Positions 1 through 8,080 of a DNA stretch of 47,156 nucleotides are shown here, in pieces (the stretch's first letter is position 1; each line of letters begins with the position of its first letter). A program made the position numbers and the translations under genes. This DNA comes from Clostridia bacterium. Its GTDB lineage: Bacteria; Bacillota; Clostridia; UMGS1840; HGM11507. Under the pieces are notes generated by a model. The model had not been told where the DNA came from, did not search any database, and was given only the letters and a program-made list of their open reading frames with translations. The DNA lies in the NCBI GenBank assembly GCA_017414505.1, contig JAFQLQ010000040.1, forward strand, positions 1-47,156. The letters are read 5' to 3'.

Positions 1-9
1 ATGAAGAAA

Positions 10-40
10 AACCCGATTTTTGCTTAATGCAAAACGGGTT
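10..40 (-). terminator. Intrinsic terminator hairpin
   Basis: An inverted repeat pairs AACCCG plus TTTTGC with GCAAAA plus CGGGTT, with one bulged base. Read on the minus strand it is followed by a T-rich tract (complement of positions 3-9), so it would end minus-strand transcription coming from the tRNA genes at 88-315. Confidence 0.6.
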
Positions 41-53
41 CTTCGACAGTCTG
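39..53. repeat. Terminal fragment of the dispersed MITE-like repeat
   Basis: The bases TTCGACAGTCTG match the right terminus of the element at 12679-12920 and of the copy at 30060-30177. Only the end survives here. It directly abuts a hairpin at 54-80 (AACGGC...GCCGTT followed by TTTT), just as the other two copies abut terminator hairpins. The rest of the element is absent or diverged beyond recognition. Confidence 0.5.
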
Positions 54-84
54 AACGGCCATTCTATCAGAATAGCCGTTCTTT
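54..84 (+). terminator. Terminator hairpin abutting the repeat end
   Basis: AACGGC, one mismatch, ATTCT, a 3-base loop, then AGAAT, one mismatch, GCCGTT, followed by CTTTT on the plus strand. It lies between the repeat end at 53 and the tRNA-Pro gene, and would also form on minus-strand RNA downstream of the tRNAs. Confidence 0.55.
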
Positions 85-87
85 TCC

Positions 88-164
88 TGGTCGGAGTGAC
101 AAGATTTGAACTTGCGACCTCTGCGTCCCGAACGCAGCGCTCTACCAAACTGAGCCACACCCCG
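88..164 (-). tRNA. tRNA-Pro (anticodon CGG)
   Basis: On the minus strand the gene begins CGGGGTG, which pairs with CACTCCG (one G-U pair) to form the acceptor stem. The anticodon stem CTGCG/CGCAG encloses the loop TTCGGGA, giving anticodon CGG. A T-arm with GTTCAAATC is present. The discriminator A is followed by an encoded CCA (88-90). It lies downstream of tRNA-Leu, probably on the same transcript. Confidence 0.93.
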
Positions 165-232
165 TAAATTAAAAAAGAACAATGAAAAGCTTGAAGTTAT
201 AATTCAACTCTTCACCATTCATTATAAAAAAA

Positions 233-315
233 TGGTGCGGATGAAGGGACTTGAACCCCCACGGTCTCCCACCAGAACCTAAATCTGGCGCGTCTGCCAA
301 TTCCGCCACATCCGC
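233..315 (-). tRNA. tRNA-Leu (anticodon UAG)
   Basis: Acceptor stem GCGGATG/CATCCGC, discriminator A and encoded CCA (233-235). The anticodon stem CCAGA/TCTGG encloses TTTAGGT, so the anticodon is TAG. A long variable arm (TGGGAGACCGT) typical of leucine tRNAs precedes the T-arm GGGTTCAAGTCCC. It is the upstream member of a two-tRNA minus-strand cluster, 68 bases from tRNA-Pro. Confidence 0.94.
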
Positions 316-396
316 ACAACACATATTATTATACACATTTTTTTGAAAAAGTCAATACTTTTTTTGAAATTTTTTTAATTTTTTTAAAAAATTTTT

Positions 397-609
397 TTAT
401 CCGCCAATATAAGTGAATCTTTCAAAGGTTTTTCCGTCACGTTCAACAGTTTCATTCCACATTGAAACCGGACGCACCCACATTCCCCCATCGCCGTAAA
501 GTGCTTTATACACAACCATTTCCTCCAGGGTTTCACTATGCTTTGCAACATCAACAACCTCGTATTCATTGCCTTTAAAATGCTTATATCTGCCTTTTTT
601 AATTTCCAT
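397..609 (-). CDS. DUF1653 domain protein
   Basis: A 70-residue protein starting MEIKKGRYKHFKGNEY. The sequence fits the DUF1653 family of small (about 70 residue) bacterial proteins: an N-terminal G-x-Y-x-H-F-K-G-x-x-Y-x-V motif, then a central MVVYKALYGDG segment and a C-terminal W-x-E motif near the end. The start at 609 is preferred over the in-frame ATG six codons upstream because AAAGGA lies about nine bases before it. The upstream ATG itself overlaps that Shine-Dalgarno sequence. The molecular function of the family is not established. The gene is separated from the oadA operon by a terminator at 634-658 and is followed by a very AT-rich stretch (316-396) in which I see no gene. Confidence 0.8.
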   Translation of the reverse strand: MEIKKGRYKHFKGNEYEVVDVAKHSETLEEMVVYKALYGDGGMWVRPVSMWNETVERDGKTFERFTYIGG

Positions 610-633
610 AATAAAAAATCCTTTCAAAAAAGG

Positions 634-658
634 AAAAAGCGGAATTACTCCGCTTTTT
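634..658 (-). terminator. Intrinsic terminator after the decarboxylase operon
   Basis: AAAAAGCGGA, a 5-base loop, TCCGCTTTTT. It begins 12 bases after the oadA stop codon and has A/T tracts on both sides, so it can end minus-strand transcripts of the operon ahead of the DUF1653 gene. Confidence 0.8.
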
Positions 659-669
659 CGCCTTTTATT

Positions 670-2067
670 TTACACCGGATGTGTTTTTTCTTCTGTGTTT
701 GCAAGATTGGGATCCATTTTGTACTTTGCCATTTTTCTGTTTTCAAAGAATTTAATTGCAACCTTATCAAACAGAGCGTATGACAATACATCCTCTTCCT
801 GCTCAATATATTCTTTAATTTCTTCTCTTAATCTGTTAAGCTCGGGCTTAATCATATCAGCAGGACGGCAGGTAATTCTCTTTTCGCTGCCGATAACCTT
901 AGCAACAATGTCAGGCTTGATTTCAACGGGAGTTTTTCCGTATTCACCTTTAACGATACCCTTTGTTTCGTTGGGAATCATTTTATATCTTTCGCCACTG
1001 ATAACGTTAAGAACAGCCTGTGTACCAACAATCTGGCTGCTGGGAGTAACAAGAGGCGGATAACCCATATCCTCTCTTACTCTCGGAATTTCTTTAAGAA
1101 CTTCTTCAAATTTGTCTTCTTTTCCTGCCTGTTTCAGCTGAGAAACAAGATTGGAAAGCATTCCGCCGGGAACCTGATATTTAAGGGTATTGATATCAAC
1201 CTTAAGTGCTTTCGGGTTAAGAAGACCGCTTGCAAGAGCTTCTTCTCTTAAAACGCTGAAATAATCTGTAATTTCAGAAAGCTTATCAAGATCCAAACCT
1301 GTATCATACTCTGTGCCCTGCAAAGTAGCAACAAGAGGCTCCGTAGGAGGCTGAGAAGTACCAAGGGCAAAGGGGCTCATAGCGGTATCAACAACGTCAA
1401 CACCTGCTTCTATAGCTTTCAAATATGTCATAGAAGCAACACCGGATGTATAGTGAGTATGAAGCTGAATCGGAACCTTTACGGATTCTTTCATAGCTTT
1501 TACAAGGTCGTAAGCAACATAAGGAGTAAGCAGACCTGCCATATCCTTGATACAAATTGAGTGTGCACCCATATTTTCAAGCTGTTTAGCCATTTTTACG
1601 AAAGATTCAATGTTATGAACAGGGCTGATTGTATAACAAACAGTAGCCTGAACATGACCGCCTTCCTTCTGAGTAGCTTTAATAGCTGTCTGAAGGTTTC
1701 TTACATCGTTTAAAGCATCAAAAATTCTTAAAATATCAATACCGTTTGCAATGGATTTCTGAACAAAATATTCAACAACATCATCTGCATAATGACGGTA
1801 ACCAAGAACATTCTGACCTCTGAACAACATCTGTAATTTGGTATTGGGAGCTTTAGCTTTTATTTTTCTAAGTCTTTCCCAGGGATCTTCATTTAAGAAT
1901 CTTAAGCAGGAGTCAAAAGTAGCTCCTCCCCAGCATTCAAGAGAATGATAACCGATTTTATCTAATTTTTCAACTATCGGAAGAATCTGCTCAGTAGTCA
2001 TTCTTGTAGCAATCTGAGACTGATGAGCATCTCTTAAGATAGTTTCAGTAATTTTAACTTTACCCAT
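670..2067 (-). CDS. oadA: Oxaloacetate decarboxylase alpha / pyruvate carboxyltransferase (5S-type) subunit
   Basis: This 465-residue protein is a carboxyltransferase of the PYC/OadA/transcarboxylase-5S family, which moves a carboxyl group between oxaloacetate and biotin in the cytoplasm. It starts with the TIM-barrel motif ETILRDAHQS (metal-binding Asp and the catalytic region). It then has the FRGQNVLGYRHYADD segment, the CIKDMAG motif carrying the carboxylated active-site lysine and the metal-ligand histidines in QLHTHYTSG. The C-terminal conserved carboxylase domain is present, but there is no biotin-attachment domain: biotin is supplied by the separate carrier at 3306. ATG at 2067 has AGGAGG nine bases upstream. 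It is the last gene of the operon, 13 bases after oadB. Confidence 0.93.
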   Translation of the reverse strand: MGKVKITETILRDAHQSQIATRMTTEQILPIVEKLDKIGYHSLECWGGATFDSCLRFLNEDPWERLRKIKAKAPNTKLQMLFRGQNVLGYRHYADDVVEYFVQKSIANGIDILRIFDALNDVRNLQTAIKATQKEGGHVQATVCYTISPVHNIESFVKMAKQLENMGAHSICIKDMAGLLTPYVAYDLVKAMKESVKVPIQLHTHYTSGVASMTYLKAIEAGVDVVDTAMSPFALGTSQPPTEPLVATLQGTEYDTGLDLDKLSEITDYFSVLREEALASGLLNPKALKVDINTLKYQVPGGMLSNLVSQLKQAGKEDKFEEVLKEIPRVREDMGYPPLVTPSSQIVGTQAVLNVISGERYKMIPNETKGIVKGEYGKTPVEIKPDIVAKVIGSEKRITCRPADMIKPELNRLREEIKEYIEQEEDVLSYALFDKVAIKFFENRKMAKYKMDPNLANTEEKTHPV

Positions 2068-2080
2068 AATAATTTACCTC

Positions 2081-3265
2081 CTATTTCGCAAACATTGACA
2101 GGAATACACCTGCGGCAACCGCAGAACCTATAACACCTGCAACATTGGGGCCCATAGCGTGCATAAGCAGGAAATTCTTGGGATTTTCCTGCTGACCAAC
2201 TGTCTGAGAAACTCTGGCAGCCATAGGAACAGCAGAAACACCTGCCGAACCGATAAGCGGATTAACCTTTCCGCCTGTAAGCTTACACATCAGTTTACCA
2301 AACAGAACACCGCCTGCTGTACTGATACAGAAAGCTGTAAGTCCCATAACAATAATTTTAATTGTGTTAAAGCTTAAAAAATTGCTTGCAACAGCAGTTG
2401 CACCAACACTTGTACCAAGGAATATTGTAATAATATTCATAAGCTCGTTCTGAACTGTTTTTGATAATCTTTCAACAACTCCGCTTTCCTTCATAAGGTT
2501 ACCCAGCATAAGCATACCGATAAGAGGCGCCGCGTCGGGAAGAATAAGCGCAATAACAATTGTAACAAGTATCGGGAAAATAATTTTTTCTGTTTTGGAA
2601 ACAGGTCTTAACTGTTCCATAACAATCTGACGTTCTTTCTTTGTTGTAAGAGCTTTCATAATAGGTGGCTGAATAATGGGAATTAACGCCATATACGAAT
2701 AAGCCGCAACCGCAATAGCGGATAAAAGCTCAGGAGCAAGAGTTTTTGTAACGAAAATAGCAGTAGGACCATCCGCACCACCGATGATACCGATGGATGC
2801 AGCCTGTTCTACGGTAAATCCAAGAAGAAGAGAACCGAAGAATGTTACGAAAACACCAAGCTGTGCCGCCGCACCTAAGAATAAACTTTTGGGGTTTGCG
2901 ATTAAAGGACCGAAGTCTGTCATCGCACCAACGCCCATAAATATAAGTGGCGGATAAATACCGAATTTAACGCCCAGATACAAGAAGTCTAAAAGACCGC
3001 CTTTTTTCACCAGTTCCTTAAACGGAACCATAGACGAACCATCTTCCTGAAGCTGGAAAAATTCGGGATGATAAACCCCTGATAAGGGGATGTTTGTTAG
3101 TAGCATACCGAAAGCAATCGGTAAAAGCAATAAGGGTTCGTACTGCTTAACAATAGCAAGATACAAAAGCACGCAGGAAATAGCAATCATAACAGCCTGC
3201 TGCCAGGTAATATCAAGCACGCCCATACTGCCTAAAAAGTCCATAAGACTCTGACCAATATTCAC
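2081..3265 (-). CDS. oadB: Sodium-translocating decarboxylase beta subunit
   Basis: A 394-residue polytopic inner-membrane protein that couples decarboxylation of carboxybiotin to export of sodium ions. Family signatures are visible: [16 protein letters not shown] (with the essential Asp), [13 protein letters not shown] and [14 protein letters not shown] near the C terminus. Multiple hydrophobic segments begin at about residue 20. The start codon is GTG at 3265, with AAAGGAGG nine bases upstream, which decides the start. It lies between the biotin carrier and oadA. The length is slightly below that of family members with longer N-terminal segments. Whether the substrate is oxaloacetate or an acyl-CoA depends on which carboxyltransferase feeds it. 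Confidence 0.93.
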   Translation of the reverse strand: MNIGQSLMDFLGSMGVLDITWQQAVMIAISCVLLYLAIVKQYEPLLLLPIAFGMLLTNIPLSGVYHPEFFQLQEDGSSMVPFKELVKKGGLLDFLYLGVKFGIYPPLIFMGVGAMTDFGPLIANPKSLFLGAAAQLGVFVTFFGSLLLGFTVEQAASIGIIGGADGPTAIFVTKTLAPELLSAIAVAAYSYMALIPIIQPPIMKALTTKKERQIVMEQLRPVSKTEKIIFPILVTIVIALILPDAAPLIGMLMLGNLMKESGVVERLSKTVQNELMNIITIFLGTSVGATAVASNFLSFNTIKIIVMGLTAFCISTAGGVLFGKLMCKLTGGKVNPLIGSAGVSAVPMAARVSQTVGQQENPKNFLLMHAMGPNVAGVIGSAVAAGVFLSMFAK

Positions 3266-3305
3266 TGTTTTAACCTCCTTTAATATCAGCTTCCGATTAA
3301 TTAAA

Positions 3306-3680
3306 TTAACCGATTACAGCCAATACAGTTCCGGTTTCAACAGCATCGCCCTGTTTAACATTAACGGAAACAACTTTACCGGAAACAGGAGCAGGAATTT
3401 CGTTTTCCATTTTCATAGCCTCAAGAACCATAATAGCCTGTCCTTCTGTAACAGTATCGCCAACATTTACGTTAACCTTAAGTATAGTTCCGGGCATAGG
3501 AGATTCAGCTTTTGTACCTGCAACGTTTGCAGCGGGTGCAGCAGCCGGAGCAACAGCGGGAGCGCTGGGAGCAGCTACGGGTGCAGCAGCCTGAACGGGA
3601 GCAGCAGAAGCAACTGCGCCTACTTCTTCAACTTCAACATCATAAGATTTGCCGTTTACGTTTATAATAAATTTTCTCAT
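3306..3680 (-). CDS. Biotin carboxyl carrier protein of the decarboxylase
   Basis: A 124-residue biotin/lipoyl-domain protein. The N terminus [19 protein letters not shown] is followed by a flexible Ala/Pro-rich linker (about residues 25-55). The C-terminal domain carries the biotinylation motif EAMKMEN, whose lysine receives biotin. It corresponds to the 1.3S or gamma subunit (MmdC/GcdC type), shuttling carboxybiotin between the carboxyltransferases and the membrane pump. Of two in-frame ATGs I chose 3680: GGAGG lies 8 bases before it but only 2 bases before the ATG at 3686. It lies between oadG and oadB in the operon. Confidence 0.93.
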   Translation of the reverse strand: MRKFIINVNGKSYDVEVEEVGAVASAAPVQAAAPVAAPSAPAVAPAAAPAANVAGTKAESPMPGTILKVNVNVGDTVTEGQAIMVLEAMKMENEIPAPVSGKVVSVNVKQGDAVETGTVLAVIG

Positions 3681-3698
3681 AATCATAACCTCCGAATA

Positions 3699-4037
3699 TT
3701 AATAATTTTGTTTTTTCCAGTTATTACGTCTTTTTATAGACTTAATTCTGAAGCCAGAAGCAGAAGTGTTTAAGCACGCACAGATAGCGGCAGTTATAGC
3801 TGCAACAAGCTCTGTGTCATCGGTTTCTGCTTTAACTTCGGGTATTGCCGCCGGTACAGCTTCAGCTTTTGGTTCAGCTTTTACTGCATTTGCCTGAGCT
3901 TTTTTCTTGTTTGGAATATCATAGAAAACTGTTTTGAATCCAAACTGAAGAATCGCCCAAAGCAAAATAAGAACAGCAAAAACGATAACCATACCGATAA
4001 CCAGTACAACGGTACCTTCACTTATTCTTTCAAGCAT
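3699..4037 (-). CDS. oadG: OadG-family sodium pump decarboxylase small subunit
   Basis: A 112-residue protein with one N-terminal membrane segment (about residues 8-32). A charged Lys/Ala/Pro/Glu linker follows, then the C-terminal segment DDTELVAAITAAICACLNTS-SGFRIKSI. That last part is characteristic of OadG/MmdD subunits of sodium-pump decarboxylases, which help assemble the complex at the membrane. The start ATG at 4037 follows GGGGTG. It is encoded 15 bases after the mmdA-like gene and 18 bases before the biotin carrier gene, supporting co-transcription. Confidence 0.85.
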   Translation of the reverse strand: MLERISEGTVVLVIGMVIVFAVLILLWAILQFGFKTVFYDIPNKKKAQANAVKAEPKAEAVPAAIPEVKAETDDTELVAAITAAICACLNTSASGFRIKSIKRRNNWKKQNY

Positions 4038-4052
4038 ATTTTACACCCCGCA

Positions 4053-5585
4053 TTACATAGGTAAATTACCGTGTTTTTTCTCAGCTTTATCTACTCTTTT
4101 TGTAAGAAGAACATCAAAAGCACTTACAACAACAGGTCTTACATCTGCAGGATTAATGATATCATCAATAAATCCTCTCATAGCAGCTGCATAAGCAGAA
4201 GCTTCGCCCTCTTTGATATTTTCAAGAACTTCAAGTCTCTTTTCCTGAGGCTTAACTGCTTTTTTGATTTCGTCATTATGAAGCATTTCCATTGTAATTT
4301 CGGGAGTAGCCGCAGAAATTACAGCTGTGGGGAAAGCATAAGAGAAATCAGCACCAAGCTGTTTGGAGTTCATAAGAGCATATGCACCGCCATAAGCTTT
4401 TCTTACAATTACGTTTACTTTAGGAACATCTGCCGAAGCAAATGCCATACCAAGCTTACCAATTGAATTTACAAGTCCCCATTTTTCTTCGTCAAGAGAA
4501 ATTTTGTAGCCTGCAGAATCGGTAAATGTAAGAATCGGGATATTGAAGCTGTCACAGATTCCAACAAAGGAAGCAGCTTTTTTAGCACCCATAGAATCAA
4601 TTATACCGTCCTCTTCGCAAGGCTGATTTGCAACAACACCAACGGTCTGACCGTTAAGTTTTACAAAGCCGGTAAGCATATTTTTAGCAAATTCTTCGGA
4701 AATTTCAAAAAATTCGCAGTTATCGGCAACAGATTTAATAATATCTGCCATATTAAATCCGGATTTTTCGTCATTGGGAATAATTCCTGCAATGTCGGGA
4801 GTAGCTCTGTTAATATCATCTGTGGGAGCTTCTGAATATGTGTCTTCAAGATAATTTGAAGGCAGGTATGAAAGAAGCTTTTTAACAGAAACGAAAGCTT
4901 CGTCTTCATTTGCAGCTCTTAAATTAACAGTGCCGTTTTTAGCTGAAAATTCAGCACCGGGGAATAAATCGCAGGATTTTTCGGTTTCTTTTTTGATAAC
5001 CTCTTTGCAGTTTACATATAAAGAAGCAGTTTCATCCACCATAACCGCAAAGTCGGAAACAGCAGGAATAACTGTCATAGTTCCGGCACAGGGACCAAGA
5101 ACCATAGCAATCTGAGGAACTGTTCCGGAAAGCTTTGAAGCCTTTGCAACAATTTCTCCGAATGCACTTATAGCGTCAAGCCCTTCTTCCAGTCTTACGC
5201 CGCCGCAATCAAGCATTGCAACAACCGGAGCACCTGTTTTTAGTGCAAGGTCGTAAATTTTAACAATTTTTTTGGCATTCATTTCGCCAAGAGTACCGCT
5301 TAAAACAGAATAGTCCTGACTGTAGCAGTAAACCAGTCTTCCATCTACAGTACCGTAGCCTGCAACAACGCCATCGGCATAATTGGAGCTTCCGCTTAAG
5401 GGATTTCTGTTTTTTAAGAATGTATCTGTTTCAACGAAAGTGCCTTCGTCAAACAGCATTGCAACACGTTCACGGGCAGTTTTTTTACCTGCTTTGTGCT
5501 GCTGGGCAATTTTATCTTTTCCACCACCGGATACAGCGGTTTCTTTTTCAGATAAAAGCTTTGTTACTTTTGAAAGATTATCCAT
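4053..5585 (-). CDS. Acyl-CoA carboxyltransferase (MmdA-like) subunit, divergent
   Basis: A 510-residue two-domain carboxyltransferase of the crotonase superfamily, related to methylmalonyl-CoA decarboxylase alpha (MmdA) and the transcarboxylase 12S subunit. Visible family features are the GGGKDKIAQQHKAGKKTARER N-terminal region, the DGRLVYCYSQDYSVLSGTLG strand and RKAYGGAYALMNSKQLGAD in the C half. Positions usually occupied by glycine-rich oxyanion motifs are changed: GPCAG is followed by TMTVIPA, and the usual G-F-x-P-G stretch reads SAGYKISLDEEKW. The CoA substrate is therefore uncertain. It is the first gene of the operon and starts at ATG 5585 behind GGAGGT. A promoter lies at 5689-5717. 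Confidence 0.82.
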   Translation of the reverse strand: MDNLSKVTKLLSEKETAVSGGGKDKIAQQHKAGKKTARERVAMLFDEGTFVETDTFLKNRNPLSGSSNYADGVVAGYGTVDGRLVYCYSQDYSVLSGTLGEMNAKKIVKIYDLALKTGAPVVAMLDCGGVRLEEGLDAISAFGEIVAKASKLSGTVPQIAMVLGPCAGTMTVIPAVSDFAVMVDETASLYVNCKEVIKKETEKSCDLFPGAEFSAKNGTVNLRAANEDEAFVSVKKLLSYLPSNYLEDTYSEAPTDDINRATPDIAGIIPNDEKSGFNMADIIKSVADNCEFFEISEEFAKNMLTGFVKLNGQTVGVVANQPCEEDGIIDSMGAKKAASFVGICDSFNIPILTFTDSAGYKISLDEEKWGLVNSIGKLGMAFASADVPKVNVIVRKAYGGAYALMNSKQLGADFSYAFPTAVISAATPEITMEMLHNDEIKKAVKPQEKRLEVLENIKEGEASAYAAAMRGFIDDIINPADVRPVVVSAFDVLLTKRVDKAEKKHGNLPM

Positions 5586-5688
5586 ATCTTACCTCCGTAT
5601 TTATTATAGCGAATAACGTGCAAAAACAACGAAAAATATACTTTTTTCGTCAGTTTTATTCACATCATTCAAATTTTCTCCATTTATT

Positions 5689-5717
5689 ATTGTATCATCT
5701 TTTTGTCAACTTTTCAA
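5689..5717 (-). promoter_or_regulatory. Sigma-A promoter of the decarboxylase operon
   Basis: On the minus strand TTGAAA (5712-5717) is separated by 17 bases from TACAAT (5689-5694). A second possible -10 (TATAAT near 5602-5607) lies close to the mmdA start. An ACGAAAAA...TTTTTCGT inverted repeat lies between the two and could be an operator. The leader from the first promoter is about 100 bases. Confidence 0.6.
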
Positions 5718-5754
5718 TAGTTATTTCTATTTTTAGCACATTTTAACAAAATCT

Positions 5755-6129
5755 TTACTTACACTCGCTGCAGGGTTTAAAATACCCGTCAAGGGAAAGA
5801 AAATATTTACCGTTTTCTTTTGAAAATCCAAGCACATCGAGTATTGATTTTATATTTTCGTTTTCACAGTAAACCTTATTGATTCCGGATAAATCAATAA
5901 GGTTAAAAGCCGCCTTGCATATGGTTTTTAAAACATATTCGTTATCGCCCTTTATAAACTCCGCATTTAAAAGCACAGCGCTTTCCCCGTCAAGGGTAAA
6001 AGCGCAGTATCCATAGATGCCGTTTTCATCAGCACCAACCATATACACAGCACTAACCGGATATTTACACTCCGAAAAGCTGTTTATTTCATTAAGTTCA
6101 TCAGGTGTTGCAATTCTAAAGGTTATCAT
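5755..6129 (-). CDS. Small acetyltransferase-like protein
   Basis: A 124-residue protein starting MITFRIATPDELNEIN. The N-terminal pattern, a central Ala-Val-Leu-Leu-Asn-Ala-Glu-Phe strand and the later 'VYCENENIKSILDVLGFSKENGKYFLSL' pattern (broken here as VYCENENIK then LDVLGFSKENGKY) resemble the GNAT fold. A clear acetyl-CoA binding Q-x-x-G-x-G/A motif is missing, so function is only suggested. I chose ATG 6129, which overlaps the rluB 3' end by 14 bases. That indicates translational coupling and a dacF-rluB transcript; the longer frame would overlap rluB by 71 bases. The C terminus contains two cysteines (PCSEC). Confidence 0.6.
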   Translation of the reverse strand: MITFRIATPDELNEINSFSECKYPVSAVYMVGADENGIYGYCAFTLDGESAVLLNAEFIKGDNEYVLKTICKAAFNLIDLSGINKVYCENENIKSILDVLGFSKENGKYFLSLDGYFKPCSECK

Positions 6130-6838
6130 CAGCCTTTTCCTCCAAATATTTAACTTCTTTTTCTGTAAGCATACGGTATTTTCCAAGAGGAAGTCCTTTT
6201 AATTCCATTCCTGCAATACCAATTCTTTTAAGACCTATGTTGCTGTATCCCACAGCCTGAAACATTCTGCGTACTTCTCTGTTTTTACCGTCCCAGATGG
6301 AAATAAGCACGCTGGTAAATTCCTTGTTGCTTTTAACAATTTTAACCTCGTGAGGTTTAGCAAAAAATTCTTCAAGCTGAATACCGCCTCTTAGTTTTTT
6401 AATCTGTTCATCAGAAGGACGTTTTTTAACCTTTGCAAGATAGGTTTTTAAAATTTTATGCTTGGGATGCGTCATTTTATAAGAAAACTCACCGTCATTG
6501 GTAAGAAGAAGCATACCCTCTGTATCGTAATCCAGCCTTCCCACAGGGTAAAGCCTTGCATTTATATCCTTAACAAGCTCCACAACAGTTTTTCTGCCTC
6601 TGTCGTCCGAAACAGCAGAAATATACCCCTTTGGTTTGTTCAGCATAATATAATATTTCTTTTCCGTATTACTGATAAGCTTATCATCTATATAAACCTT
6701 GTCACTGTGAGAAATCCACAGCCCGAAATCTTCTACAACAAGATCGTTCAGGCGGACTCTGCCCTGACTGATAAGGTCATCCGCCTTTCTTCTGGAGCAG
6801 ATACCACAGTCACTTATATATTTATTTAATCTTATCAT
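6116..6838 (-). CDS. rluB: 23S rRNA pseudouridine synthase, RluB family
   Basis: A 240-residue RsuA/RluB/E/F-family pseudouridine synthase that isomerises uridine in ribosomal RNA. Residues 1-60 form an S4 RNA-binding domain (MIRLNKYISDCGICSRRKAD). The catalytic domain includes MLNKPKGYISAVSD and the signature GRLDYDTEGMLLLTNDG, whose Asp is the catalytic residue. KNREVRRMFQAVGY follows near the C terminus. Length is typical for the family. The start ATG is preceded by GGAG about 10 bases upstream. It follows dacF by 20 bases and overlaps the acetyltransferase-like gene. Confidence 0.93.
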   Translation of the reverse strand: MIRLNKYISDCGICSRRKADDLISQGRVRLNDLVVEDFGLWISHSDKVYIDDKLISNTEKKYYIMLNKPKGYISAVSDDRGRKTVVELVKDINARLYPVGRLDYDTEGMLLLTNDGEFSYKMTHPKHKILKTYLAKVKKRPSDEQIKKLRGGIQLEEFFAKPHEVKIVKSNKEFTSVLISIWDGKNREVRRMFQAVGYSNIGLKRIGIAGMELKGLPLGKYRMLTEKEVKYLEEKADDNL

Positions 6839-6858
6839 AAGTTACTTTACTCCTTTTT

Positions 6859-7974
6859 TCACTTCAACATACATAAAAGCCTGAACATTTCCCCAAAATT
6901 CTTTTTTTCGATGCATTTCTCTATATTTCTGTCCGAAAGAATTTTAACCGATTTTAAAAGCTCATCTCTGTAGTAAATATTCACCTTACCCAAAAGCTGA
7001 TTTCTTATAACGGGAGCACTTATTTCGGTGGCGTAATCGTAAACAATTCTGTAATTTTCAAGCTCGCTTACAGCAACTGTTTTGCGGAAATTTTCACTGG
7101 GGAATACCAGAAGAGATTTTGTTTTTGAATTTGTTATTTTTATTTCATCAATCTTTCTGTTTTTATCAAGAACATCAAGACTTGTAAAATTCTCAAGCCC
7201 GTAATTATACATTTTAATATGGTCATTCCAGTCATCGGGAGCGTTTAATGTTACGGCAATTACTTTTATGCTTTCATTTTCCGCAAAACCCGAAAGACAA
7301 CGACCGCTTTTTTTAGTATAACCCGTTTTAATGCCTCGTACCCCTTTATACATTTTAAGCAATTTATTATGATTTGTCAAATATTTCTTTTCACCTTTTA
7401 AGGTGGTAACAATTTTTGTCTTGGTTTCAACAATTTCCGAAATAGTCGGGTTCTTCATTGCATAGGCGGAAATAATCGCAAGGTCATACGCCGTAGTGTA
7501 ATGCCCTTCTGCATCAAGACCATTGGGGTTTTTAAAGGAAGTGTTGTAAGCCTTAAGCTCTTTTGCCTTGCTGTTCATAAGCTCAACAAATTTATCTGTG
7601 CTTCCTGAAATATGCTCTGCAATGGCAACGGCAGAATCGTTGCCGGAGTTTAACATAAGCCCATACAGCATATCTTCAAGATAAAATTCTTCGCCCTCCG
7701 TAAGATACATGGAAGAGCCTTCAACTCCTGCCGCATTGGCAGAAATTTTCACAACATCCTTAAGATTTCCTTTTTCCACCGCACATATTGCAGTCATAAT
7801 TTTTGTAGTGCTCGCCATCCCCATTTTCTCGTGAGGATTTTTTTCAAAAATCACTTCATTGGTGTCGGCATTTATGAGCACTGCACTTTTGGCGGAAACC
7901 TCCATTGCATATGTACCCCACTTACTATTAAAACACAAAATTGCAATAAGTGCAATAGTAAATATTTTTTTCAT
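6859..7974 (-). CDS. dacF: D-alanyl-D-alanine carboxypeptidase (DacF-like penicillin-binding protein)
   Basis: A 371-residue serine peptidase of family S11 that trims the pentapeptide of peptidoglycan outside the membrane. An N-terminal signal peptide (MKKIFTIALIAILCFNS) is followed by the S-x-x-K motif in MASTTKIM. Then come SGN (LNSGNDSAVAIAEH) and the K-T-G motif (GIKTGYTKKSG), in the right order and spacing. The C-terminal domain typical of PBP5-like enzymes follows. It heads a likely operon with rluB. In spore formers DacF-type enzymes often act on cortex or the sporulation septum; that role is inferred, not shown here. Confidence 0.92.
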   Translation of the reverse strand: MKKIFTIALIAILCFNSKWGTYAMEVSAKSAVLINADTNEVIFEKNPHEKMGMASTTKIMTAICAVEKGNLKDVVKISANAAGVEGSSMYLTEGEEFYLEDMLYGLMLNSGNDSAVAIAEHISGSTDKFVELMNSKAKELKAYNTSFKNPNGLDAEGHYTTAYDLAIISAYAMKNPTISEIVETKTKIVTTLKGEKKYLTNHNKLLKMYKGVRGIKTGYTKKSGRCLSGFAENESIKVIAVTLNAPDDWNDHIKMYNYGLENFTSLDVLDKNRKIDEIKITNSKTKSLLVFPSENFRKTVAVSELENYRIVYDYATEISAPVIRNQLLGKVNIYYRDELLKSVKILSDRNIEKCIEKKNFGEMFRLLCMLK

Positions 7975-8043
7975 ACAAATCGCCTATCCTTACCATATAA
8001 TATTTGTATAAAATATATGATATTTTTAAAAATTATATTCAAA

Positions 8044-8075
8044 AAATGACAGCCCTGTTCTTCGGACTGTCATTT
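8044..8075 (-). terminator. Intrinsic terminator after the anti-sigma gene
   Basis: AAATGACAG/CTGTCATTT stem with additional CC/GG pairing inside, followed on the minus strand by a T tract (complement of 8041-8046). It begins six bases past the anti-sigma stop codon. Confidence 0.78.
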
Positions 8076-8080
8076 CAATT

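Noticed and set aside
316..396. Very AT-rich stretch considered as an origin or promoter region
   Set aside because: No DnaA-box cluster or consensus promoter arrangement could be supported; it looks like spacer between tRNA-Leu and DUF1653.
569..1063. Plus-strand open frame of 164 codons opposite oadA
   Set aside because: Antisense shadow of a conserved gene; no start signal and no recognisable domain.
4071..4466. Plus-strand open frame of 131 codons opposite the MmdA-like gene
   Set aside because: Shadow frame with Cys/Phe/Ser-rich composition, overlapping conserved coding sequence.
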